Below, piece by piece: positions 1 to 10,086 of a stretch of 64,000 nucleotides of DNA. The notes beneath the pieces are model-generated. The model was given only the letters and a program-made list of their open reading frames with translations. It was not told where the DNA came from and made no database searches. The stretch is from Berghia stephanieae (Eukaryota > Mollusca > Gastropoda > Nudibranchia > Aeolidiidae): the NCBI GenBank assembly GCA_034508935.3, contig CM067455.1:12904016-12968015 (forward strand). The letters are read 5' to 3'. Every line of letters starts with the position of its first letter. Within the stretch, counting starts at the first letter, position 1. Both the position numbers and the translations under genes were made by a program.

Positions 1-173
1 AGCTGTCCGGACATCCCCCCCCCCCTCCGTATTATATGCATAAATTAGCATAATCAAGGCGTAAAAACGATCAGATTGAATTGATAGTAATATAGATATA
101 GTTGTCATCTTTTTTTTTTTTTTCTTTTTTTTTTGCCACTGAAATAGAATTCAACTCGCCTGAAACACCTGGT
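1..173. other. Unannotated edge sequence with C and T runs
   Basis: Non-coding edge sequence with a run of about 13 C near position 16 and a T-rich run at 110-134. No homology or open frame of note was seen. The T-run lies just upstream of a MITE-A copy. Confidence 0.5.
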
Positions 174-367
174 ATAGATAGTATGGGCTTGGTTAAGTCA
201 GAGCTCACAACATTGCCATCCGGAATTATAACGGACCAACACACAAAACTATGTGTAACCATGAACTTTTATAGTCTGGATAATACAGTTTAGTGAGAAT
301 TACTCATAAACTAAACACGGATGACAAAAAGCAATAATAAAGAGTGACATCAACTTCATTCTATCAA
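174..367 (+). mobile_element. MITE-A copy 1 (ATAGATAGTATG ends)
   Basis: A roughly 190 bp non-autonomous DNA element. It starts with ATAGATAGTATG and ends near TTCATTCTATC, the approximate inverted complement. Inside it has the family landmarks: TTGCCATCCGG and, further on, an inverse-related CGGATG block; ACACAAAACT; and TTTATAGTCTGG. At least six more copies occur in the window (14.4-15.5 kb, 32.3 kb, 43.8 kb and a 3' piece at 62.7 kb). It has no coding capacity. I cannot assign a superfamily because no clear target duplication could be fixed. Confidence 0.75.
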
Positions 368-374
368 TATGACT

Positions 375-450
<76 letters not shown>

Positions 451-480
451 ACCCCCCACCCCCCCCCCCCCCCCCCACCC
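368..480. repeat. (CT)n followed by C-rich tract
   Basis: About 36 CT dinucleotides run into an almost pure C tract with a few A interruptions. It is a polypyrimidine/polypurine tract on one strand. Open frames reading Ser-Leu or Arg-Glu repeats across it are microsatellite translations. Confidence 0.95.
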
Positions 481-1003
481 CCACCAACCCAAATCTCTTC
501 GTTTCAATCCGACCAAACAATCTCGATTTGCTGTGACTGTTAGGATTCAATAGTCTGATGTCACTTCCACTTCCACCCAGCAACCAACAGCTTGGTTCTA
601 AACAAAGAAAATCTGTACTTTATATTCTTCATGCATGCAAGAACTTTTTCACGTTGTGTGATCATAATGTATACAAGTCAAAATATGATCAGATTTATAA
701 TGTTTTTCTCCTTTGGATACCCGTTTTTGCTCATCGGAGAAATATTTCATAAGCGTCCGCCATTGTTCCGATAGTTTAGAACCAGTTACTAAGTTACTAT
801 GCGTCATTACGAGAGGAGTGACGTCAGGACTGTTGAATCCCGTTGGTGAGTGCACTAGCTATATTATGAAGTTTTGGTAAATGGTTCGTTGTTAGTGATC
901 CGGTCACTCAGAATGGCAAATCTGGTAATAAAAATTGTTTCACGATAAAGTACTTAGTCGAACGAACATTCAGGCGCAGGCACTCTCGTGGAAATATTGT
1001 ACC
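481..1003. other. Unique sequence, nothing recognised
   Basis: Mixed-composition sequence with no coding motif, transposon end or RNA gene that I recognise. Short open frames here have no protein-like features. Confidence 0.5.
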
Positions 1004-1028
1004 TCTAATAATAATAATAATAATAATA

Positions 1029-1122
<94 letters not shown>
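1004..1122. repeat. (AAT)n then (GAT)n trinucleotide array
   Basis: About nine AAT units are followed by some 30 GAT units. The reading frames give poly-Asn/poly-Asp on the plus strand and poly-Ile on the minus strand, with no start context or conserved flank. The upstream text ATTGTACCTC resembles the end of the LINE tail that precedes the TAA array near 61.3 kb, so a LINE tail may have seeded the array. Confidence 0.95.
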
Positions 1123-1123
<1 letters not shown>

Positions 1124-1560
1124 AAAATAATGAAACGAGCCCATAATAAATGCGTCCAGTATCAACTACAGATTATTAGATTCGCCAAAAAGGAGAATAA
1201 CAGTGGAAAAAAACCTTCCAGAATATTATTCTATTTAATTTTCTGATATGAATGAAGAGTTTCGCGTGTTAACAAAAACGGGAGAAAACTCATGAAATAC
1301 AACGAGAAAGGGCTGACCAATATTGTCAGTTTGGTGTTTCCGATGCCAAATTTTAATTAATTTGGTTTTTTAAAAAGTTGGACATTTTCTCTTTAAAATC
1401 AATTAATTTCACCAATATTCATCAAACACAATATGGTAATTTTCTCCGTAAACAGTCAAGATCAGGATAAATTTTCATTAAATCAAAGTTGCGGTCTGAG
1501 AAAATATTAGCATTCTTGAACTCGTAACTTTTGGAATTTCGAAACAATCTCCAGTGTTTG
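1123..1560. other. A+T-rich unique sequence
   Basis: No gene, RNA or repeat end was recognised. The stretch is A+T-rich and stops are frequent in all frames. Confidence 0.5.
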
Positions 1561-1599
1561 TTTCTTGTTTTGTTGTTGTTGTTTTTTTGTTGTTTTTTT

Positions 1600-1752
1600 T
1601 TTTTTTTTGTTTTTTTTTTGTTTTTAAGAGTTTTTGGGCGTTTGAAACACATTTAGGTCGTATCAGCGCCAGTAAAAAGGAAGAATATGGGATAGTAAAA
1701 AGTTCTAGAATTACAATTAAAGTAGACCCAAGAAAAGGTAAGACAAAGTGTC
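1600..1752 (-). mobile_element. Hairpin-tailed LINE 3' end, antisense
   Basis: Read on the minus strand this is the tail family seen at 36.1 and 39.5 kb: GGTAAGACAAAG-type 5' part inverted, then CTATCCCATATTCTTCC, TTTTTACTGGCGCTGATA, CGACCTAAATGTGTTT and an A-rich end (here T-rich on plus). The stem of the terminal hairpin is partly decayed (GGCG/CGCC remains). No coding sequence is kept, so this is a 5'-truncated retroelement 3' end. Confidence 0.6.
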
Positions 1753-2134
1753 GCTGAGTAACCTTGGTATCTCACCAATAAATAACCTAAACCGTTTCAT
1801 TCCTTATCTAAGTTTTGTTTTGTCTTTTTTTACACCATGGTTCTAAGAATTTAAATATTTGACGTAAGAAATATTAGTCTGATAAGGATATCATTTCTCT
1901 TCAAAATCTATTTTTAAGTAAAACCGGATGAAAAAAAAAACATTTTTGCTTTTGTTGTTGTTCAAAACTAGAGGTGCCTAAATGAGCCAGTAAATTTATT
2001 TTTTTTCTCTCAATATTTTTTTGTTTCTTGTTTTTTTGTTTTTTGGTTTTGTTGTTGTTTTTTTTTTCCAAATGCCTCATAATATTTTGCTAAAATACGA
2101 TTGTAAAATTGAGTTTTCCTCCAAACAAAAGCAG

Positions 2135-2443
<309 letters not shown>

Positions 2444-3470
2444 ATGAAAAAGGCGCCAATACCAAAAATAAAGATGTATTGCTACTTTGGTACGCACTCT
2501 AACCAGAAAAGTGATGAGCTTCAAAGCTTTGGTATATTTTGTTAATTCAATCTGGCAATCTTATTGCTGATTGCTGACTGACCGACTGTTTCTGCTTCTA
2601 CATTGGACGTCAAATTCGCTTCTCCCATTCATACATAAATTGATCACCGTGAAAAGACTGATAATCGCTCAATCAAGCAATTTTCTAAAATTATGATCCT
2701 TTTGGAACGTTTAACAGACGATAGATAGATGATAACTGGCCATGTGAGATTTCTTGTTTAGTTTATGAATGTTTCATTTTTCCCGCTTTCCCATTGCCAC
2801 TTGTACTGGCTAACCGAACCGACCATTTCCTCATTTCCTCATTGTAGTTTTAGCATAACTGAACTGAAAGTGAAAGCACAGTTAACAGAGCAGCAGAGTT
2901 CGTAATGGCAATGGTTAATTGTATCAGTTAAAGTTTTATTTCTGCAATAACGAAGTGGCAATTCGGACTCGGGAGTCTGAATAGTCTCCACTCCCGTGGC
3001 TATTCAGACTCAAATGTTCGTTCGCATACAGAGGGGAGGATGACACATTATGGGCAGTAGGCAGAGGGCGAGAGTGATAAAGAATTAGAAAAAGAGCTCG
3101 CCCATATCACACTGACTAAGCTCATACCCCTACTTTGGACTTGAAGGATTGTTGCCTGTCTCACACTATCAGAATATTTAATTTTTCAATTATTTATTTT
3201 TGTCCTGATTTTATTTTGATATCCTGTTAATGTTATGTTAGAAAATTTTTCGTTCATACTACAGTTACTTTAACTAACTGACTTTTGCTACTACTACTAC
3301 TTTTGAAGAGTTTTAAGTCTTTTCTTTTTAATTTCTATCTGGACTTCCAATTGATCCTTCAGTTTGTTTTTCTCGTCAAATAAAGCGGGTTTAGACTAAC
3401 TGTTGATAGTTACTATAATAGTAAATTTGATTTGCATTTATTTTATGCAATTATCAATAATGAAAAACTA
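2444..3470. other. Unique sequence with one perfect hairpin
   Basis: No gene was recognised. An 11 bp perfect stem (AGTCTGAATAG, 2974-2984, with CTATTCAGACT, 3000-3010, loop 15) is the only structure that stands out. Confidence 0.45.
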
Positions 3471-3634
3471 ACAGTTGGACAGTCACCTGAATATAGATTG
3501 CTTCCATTACATAGACCCTGTATGGTATTACAGTGCAGTATGCATTTTTGTCCTCTTATTCTTTACCACATATTCCTTAATATTGATAACTGAGATTTAT
3601 AAATTTTCCTATTTTCTTTGTACAAATTTCATGT

Positions 3635-4175
3635 ATAATAATCTGAGACGTCTTCAGATTGTCCAAAACAGCGCTGCCAGACATTCATGAAGCGTAGGTG
3701 CGATTCTGCCAGACCTCTGCTTCATGACCTGCATTGGCTGCTTGTTGAGAAAAGGACTAAAGTCAAAGTCAAAGCTTGTGTTTTAGTGTATCGTTGTCTT
3801 GAAGGTACTGCCCCTTTGGGAACTAATTGAAAGATATTCAAAACCCTGCTGCTTACGTTTCGGCCAGGGATTCCACCAAACTAGTTGTCCCTTGAATATG
3901 GAAAAATGCTGGAATGAGATCCTTTTCTCATTTCAGACCCTCTGTTTGGAACGCCTTACCACAGAGCATTCGTGAAAAAGAATCTTTGTCTATTTTTAAA
4001 CATTCGCTTACGTTTCGTTTTTAGCAGATAGTATGAGAAGCAAGATAGGTCAGGTTTGTTTTGTGTGTCTGTGTGTGAATGAGTATGTTTCAGTCAAAGT
4101 AATTTGTAATTTAAGCGATTAGAGTCTGGTGTCTCGGAGTTATAGCGCTATATAAGTTTTCAGCATTATTATGTA
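3635..4175 (+). mobile_element. CR1/L2/Rex1-like LINE, C-terminal RT end and 3' UTR
   Basis: Translated pieces match the end of CR1/L2-group reverse transcriptases: LRRLQIVQNSAARH; further on LLHDLHWLLVEKRTKVKVKA; then PSVWNALPQSIREKESLSIF. The usual order in this group is 'LQ.VQNSAAR', 'L..LHWLPV..R..FK', 'WN.LP' and 'SL..FK..LK'. The pieces lie in more than one frame, so the copy is broken. The 3' UTR ends near AGCGCTATATAAGTTTT followed by a short ATTATT stretch, typical of this group. Only the 3' 0.5 kb is present, consistent with 5' truncation at insertion. Confidence 0.8.
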
Positions 4176-4507
4176 TTCCTCATTTTCAAGCAAGAGCGAG
4201 GAATATGTGCTGCATTGTATATTTATGTTGGTTTGTGATGACCATTAAGCTTTTACAAAAGCACAGTTTGCATCCTTTCTCTTCTTTTTCAGATATACCA
4301 ACTTTACCAACTGACTCAGACTCTGTTCTAGAGCATTGATATTGATGGTGATATAGCTTCAAAAGAAAGAAGTAAAATTATGGTATCGTATAAATTAACC
4401 TAAAAGTTGAGTCACATTGAATTATGATCTTTGTCATAAGATTAATTTTATAATGTTCATTGTATATGGTAGCTGCCATTAATGATAGAGAATTTAAGAT
4501 TATGCGT

Positions 4508-5613
4508 ACCTGCCAACCCTTCCACTTTTGGTGGAATCATTCCTATTTTCATTTTTCCTTTTCCACTATTCCACCATTGTCTCTTAAATTCTAAATTTCA
4601 AAAATGGTGATAATGGAAGAAACAAAGATGGGGAGTTTATAGGTGAATTTAAGAAGAAATGATTACCAAAAGGGAGATAAGTAGGAGAATTAATTGCACT
4701 CCTTTCCCCCTTCCCCATTCCATTACCTAATACATGTGATATATATAGTTTTGCCAGCTGTTCCTGAATACTGTCTTTTAATTTTGATACAGAATTATCC
4801 ATTGTTTAGACCTGTAAATTCTCAGTCAATTAACTGAAATCAGTCAATTCGTCAAATTCAAATATTTTTAAAAAGGAAAGAAAGAATTTATGAATCGTAG
4901 TCGAATGACCGTGAAGTAATTAGGAATGTTCCACAGCGCTACGCATAGCTCAAGGGATGTTTATATTTACGATGGATATATTGCCACGGCTAAGCGATGG
5001 TTCTTAGAATTGCCGTGTCTGAACACACCCCAGTGTATTTTCACACAGCCTTCGTGAAATTATCTTTTCACTTTCCAAACCTGTCATGATCCCAATGGTA
5101 GCCTATTTTAACTGAGCCGCCGAGCGATAAATTTCACTGTTTCGTCTAAGCCAAAATTGACCACATTTACTTGACAGAACCTAAAAGTATTAAAAAGTTT
5201 AATGCGAATGCCGGAAGTGCGTTATGAAGACACATTCAAATCGAAAGTTATATGATTGCTACAAGCACATCTCGATTGCCTCACGTTGTAAACAAATCGA
5301 TTGACCGTTTCTTCGCTGATGTGGGTACCTAATTATAAGGAACAATTGTAAGTAGCCTAATTAATTCCCACGTAAATTAGTTTTCTGCCATTGTTTTGCT
5401 CAAGTGAGCTTGCTGTTTACTATTCATCTTGATTCTTTGGATTTTTCTGATACGATACGAAGAGTTTCAGTGAGTTCAGTCTCAGTCTCAGTCAATTTTT
5501 ATAGAGCTCATTTACAGGTCTAATACTAATTGTTAAAAGATTCTTATTTCTTGTCTCAAATACCTATTTTCTGACGTTCTGATTCCAATTTGGAATATGA
5601 AGGGTTGGCAGGT
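4508..5613. mobile_element. MITE-D long member (1.1 kb)
   Basis: Starts ACCTGCCAACCCTTCC and ends GAAGGGTTGGCAGGT. The subterminal blocks are those of the 0.3 kb copy at 2.1 kb but in the opposite orientation. About 600 bp of interior (roughly 4850-5500) is absent from the short copies and shows no long open frame or transposase motif. This could be a longer non-autonomous parent or an element with later insertions. Confidence 0.65.
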
Positions 5614-7300
5614 CCGGATTATGATTGGAAGGGAGATTTGATTTGAGAGATGCTCAGTCTTATTAATGTTTTAGGGATATATATTGATAATGATATATAA
5701 TTTCATTACTTACCTTAGCTACTTCCGCTTGTTCATCTGATAGGGGATGAGGTTTGATTTGGCATTGCGGTGTTGTAACCTGTCTAGTCCTGTGACTAGA
5801 TTATTAACCCTTGCTTTGCTCACTTAGACAATGTGAGTTATTCCCTTTTGTCACCAGCCACGTGTTTGATGGATTGTCTGCATGGCGATGCTTTGGTGAT
5901 GGCATCATATGTTGATGTAACGATGATGTAATTTTTAAAAGTTTTATATACTTATACACATGGGGCAAACTAATTTGACAGTAATTCAGTCATTTTGCTT
6001 TTTAATGTTTTCTCAGTCTGGTTCCATTGGAGAGCTAAGAATAAAGATGTTCATACTTTATAGTCGTTGTGTATTCCATCTCCCTCCAGTCATCAATAAT
6101 ATCATCTTGGAGTTGTATAGGTGAGCAAATTTAGCTTTAGTACGTCCTTAATTTTCTTTTGCTTGACAAAATAAAAAATATTTGTAATTTGCTTTTGAAG
6201 CCTTTTCGTTCTTATGGAGAGTCTGAAGAAAAGGGATGGTAGTCGCTATGTCTTGTAAATTTCATCTCTTTATATTAAGGATAGTTTGTCCAGTAAGTGC
6301 AGCTTGTTCCTTTTGAAATGGAACCTGGAAGTGAGGGGTGGAAATAAAAGGAAATCGTGAGTATTTTTGCAAGTAACATACCAGTTGAGTTTTGTCTCAT
6401 TAGTTATTTGAAATTACAGCTATAACTACCTACTTCCCACATTTCCATCCTAGAGTTCAAACATTTTTTGTAATTTTTTTCTCGACAGGTTACTGCTATG
6501 ACATTTTCATCTATCATGCTCTGGTCCTTAAAGGAAAAGAGGGAGTTTCACAGCAAGTGACAGTAACAATATATTCATACACACAGTCTAGGTTTTATCC
6601 AGAAAGCCTCAGTTTCAATACATATTTCAAAATTATTTCTTGGAGCTTTCCATAGATAACCTGTATAATTTACGTTAAAGAGTTTTTATTAGTTAATTTA
6701 AGAAAAGAAAAAGTACAGGATCATTTTCACCTTTAATTAGCTATAAATTTGCATGGTTTTTCTCATCTTTTTTTACAATTTAAATTCTGTCAGGTGGGCA
6801 CCAGTCAACTTGGATATTGTAATGTGATGTGATTATATGTTTAACAGTACAGCTATGCAAATCACCATTGGAGTAACAGTCACCTCAAGAAATGAAATGT
6901 TGGGGCAGCTGTCTCTCCGGGTCTTGTGAATAAGACAGAAAGTTTGCTGAAGGTAAGAAAGGACAATTCATGTGTATTTTATTTACATTAAGGGAATGTG
7001 TTTGCAGTCTATATTTGCTCCTTGGTCTCTGACTAAAATGATAAAGTTAACAACCGATACATACAAGGCTGGTATTTCAACAATTTGGCTTATTGTTTTT
7101 AAGAGCTGTAACATTTGTGAGTTTTGTTCATGCATAAATCAATATATAGCTTAACAGATATTGTTTACTTGAGAATTGTCCTCATCTAATGGTCATCGTT
7201 TTAGTTTGTTGATACAATGTAAAGGTCTGTAGAGCACACCATCTATGGATTAACAAGTGCTATATTGACTCATTTTACATAGTAATAAAAAAAAAAAAGC
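5614..7300. other. Unique sequence; possible exon-like spot near 6.85 kb
   Basis: No coding gene was recognised. Near 6847-6952 a TTTAACAG-like acceptor precedes about 105 bp that ends in GCTGAAG/GTAAGAAAGG, a good splice-donor match. The longest open frame in it is only about 26 codons and ends before the donor, so at best it is an untranslated exon. It also contains the octamer ATGCAAAT (6853-6860). This is weak evidence. Confidence 0.25.
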
Positions 7301-7319
7301 AAAATTCGCCATTTAATAC

Positions 7320-8340
7320 CAAAGCATATTGCAGAACTTTTGATTAATTGTCTTGTTTTATCCAAATTGGACTATTGTAACCCACTCTAGGCGAATTTAG
7401 CTAATGACAAAATGTGTAAACGTCTAAGTTCTTAAAAATAACGCAGCCAGACTCATAGTACAAAATAAGCACAAATACCCGTCAGCAACTCTCCTTCTCC
7501 GTGAGTTACATTGGCTTCCTATTGAGAAAAGAGTTGCCTGTAAGATTTGTAATGTTGTCTACCAACAGTCCCTTCTATATTAAAGACCTTCTGAACATCT
7601 ATGTCCCTAACAGAAACTTGAGGTCAAGCGATGACCAATCATTCCTTGTCAAACTTAAGACCTTGTGTAAAGTAGGTGAGCAATCCTCTCAATTTTCGGC
7701 CCCCAATTTTGGAACTGTCTTCCATCACATGTGAGATGCTCAGATTCGTTGACAATGTTTGAATTTCGTTTAAAGTTTTATCTTTTTATGTCATAAGTTG
7801 CAATACTACAGAGGCTCCTACCCTTCTGATTTTCGCAATTTTGGCTCCAATATGCGAGTGATCTAGGTAATATTATATGTTGGCTCCAATCAGTAGTATT
7901 ATTGAGTATGGTCGGTTTCTTTTTTTTTGAGGATTTGTTTGATTAGGTGTGTGCTTTGGGGTGGGGGGGTCTTTGTCCACTTTTATTGTTTGACCCCCTT
8001 TTTTAGTCTTTTAACAATCCGCACAGTTGTACACATTTTATATTGTATCATTTGAGTACTTTTAGATTGTCTATTACATTATCTGCAGCAAAGCATGTCA
8101 TATTCAATAACAGTAAGTTGATTCTTTTTGGTCTCAAATTCCGCTTTTAATGTATTCCGATTCCTCTTTTTATGTATTCTGATTCCTCTTTGGGGCTATT
8201 GGGGTAGGAGCCTCTGTATACTATTATCATGTTTTGATGTTAAATTGAATCCGTATCACTTTTCCATCTACACTTGTCTTACTGTAACATGTTTTTTGTG
8301 TTATATCACTGTAAAGCGCTTAGAGTATGTAACATATCAG
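7320..8340 (+). mobile_element. CR1/L2-like LINE, C-terminal RT end and 3' UTR
   Basis: Conceptual pieces include LDYCNPL, then LLRELHWLPIEKRVACKI and LNIYVPNRNLRSSDDQSF, the order expected for the C-terminal reverse-transcriptase region of CR1/L2 elements (LDYCN, LHWLP, RxLRSSD). Several stops and shifts break it. The 3' UTR runs to CTGTAAAGCGCTTAGAGTAT near 8320, a LINE-type end that resembles the SINE-A tail. A 408 bp MITE (7809-8216) is inserted in the 3' region. Confidence 0.8.
7809..8216. mobile_element. TA-flanked MITE with CAGAGGCTCCTACCC ends
   Basis: Perfect 15 bp terminal inverted repeats: CAGAGGCTCCTACCC at 7809-7823 and GGGTAGGAGCCTCTG at 8202-8216. TA flanks both sides (7807-7808 and 8217-8218), as for Tc1/mariner- or PIF-type insertion. 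There is no coding capacity. It lies in the 3' part of a LINE fragment, so it arrived after the LINE. Confidence 0.75.
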
Positions 8341-8399
8341 ATCAATGAGACAAATACTATAAATTCAGAGTATAATAGTCAGATTTTTAATAAGTGGCG

Positions 8400-9844
8400 C
8401 GTCTTTTTCTTTTTTTTTCTCAGCTGTTCTCAATGCACAGCTATAAAATTTTGTATGAAACTCTGGATCGTTTTGCCATAATTTTAAATATTTTTTCACA
8501 AATTTTTAAACAATAGGAAAGGATTTCGCTTATTACAGCTATATTAAAATCAATAACCTGTAAGGATCGTAACTCAAATATGATCAAAATTATGATTTTC
8601 CGCTTATCCATTTTGAAGGAATTTGTGAAAATGGATTGTTCGGTTAATTGAAACTGATATGATGTTCGTACAGTATCCGAATATGAAGGAACGGCAGACA
8701 CCTCTACATTTTATAACAATCAATATACATTACTGATGAATACAAATGAAAGTGAACATTATGCGCTTCCAACATTATTTTTATTTCTAATTTTTGAGAA
8801 ATAGCTTGTTATTTATGGCAAAGAGGATTACATAAATTGAATGTAGACCAGTCAATAGTAGAAATTCATCAATTTATGACACAGTGTCTCCACAAATAAT
8901 GCATGTGTTCAGCAAAACAACAATAACAAGGTAACACCAATAACATGCGAAACTAAGGGTTGATTGTGAAATTCCAATTCCACAGCTGTCCTCTTTAATA
9001 GCTTATTGATAGATACAAGTAGACTTCTTTTCGCAGCTTTATGGGAGTGGAGCCATTAGAGTTTCCGTATCATATCACATCGTTTAAGATCTTATAGGTT
9101 TAAAAGAAAACTTTTAAATGCTGTGTGAAACGTTCATGCATAGATACAATTTTTCAAAGTTAAATATAAACATTGATTGATAATTTGACAATTTTGAGTA
9201 TTTAATCCCTATTTCAAATGAGTTAAAGCTAGAGATTCATATCAGTCTTCGGTAATTGCGACACGATGTAGATAAATTGCAATAAATTATAAATTCAAAA
9301 TTGGATGCAAACTACATAAGTTGTTACTTTATATGAGTTAATGCGTGTTGCTTTTATTCGGAAAATAGTATGATGTGAACTCATAATCCCTAGCCGAAAC
9401 TACACTGTCAGCACAATGTTTTTTTGAAAAACTATGAATTCATCTCTTACTTTGTGGTGAGAAAATGTTTATATTTAGGAGTGTAAAATCTCTTAGTTTT
9501 ATGACAGCGGTAATCTGTAATTCAAATTGCTTGAACATAGGTGTTCACGATACGCAGCCTTGTCATTTGTACAGATTTTTGTGGGACCAAGTTTTGTCAA
9601 ATTCGGAATATTTCCTCAATGAATTGTGAAAGAAAATGATAAAAGGGTTGCCGTTTTACTCAAGATATGGGTCTGATTCCAAATTGAACTACTCTAAGTC
9701 AAGTCTAAACCATTGTTCACTTATTCATGTCAATAAGGGTGGAAATCATACACTTCAGAGAATTCAGAATTTAAAAAGAAAATGAAATTCAGATATTTTT
9801 TTTTCAAATCTAAAAGATTTTTAATTTTTTAGTCGATTGGCTCT
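8400..9844. other. Unique A+T-rich sequence
   Basis: No gene, RNA or repeat end recognised. Open frames such as that at 8441-8701 (minus) show no family resemblance. Confidence 0.5.
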
Positions 9845-9852
9845 GTTAGGTC

Positions 9853-10078
9853 CATGGGTGAAAGTTCGCCGGAAAAATCCGGCATGGCCGGATTTTTATT
9901 TTTGAAAAAGAGGTCTCACCGTTTTTTTTTTGTCTGGCCGGAATTCGAAAATGAAAAAAAACGGCATTTATACAATTAACCGCACTTCTGTTTTTTCCTC
10001 TTATTGGTAGTTGCAGGATTTTTTTTTCTGAGCACCTGCCTTTGCAGGATTAATATCATTGAGTAACTTTCACCCATG
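9853..10078. mobile_element. hAT-type MITE with perfect 8 bp target duplication
   Basis: Terminal inverted repeats CATGGGTGAAAGTT (9853-9866) and AACTTTCACCCATG (10065-10078) are perfect. GTTAGGTC occurs directly on both sides (9845-9852 and 10079-10086). An 8 bp duplication with CA...TG ends is the hallmark of hAT elements. The 226 bp interior is T-rich, has GGCCGGATTT/CGGCCA-like inverted motifs near the left end, and cannot encode a transposase. The intact duplication suggests a fairly young insertion. Confidence 0.85.
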
Positions 10079-10086
10079 GTTAGGTC

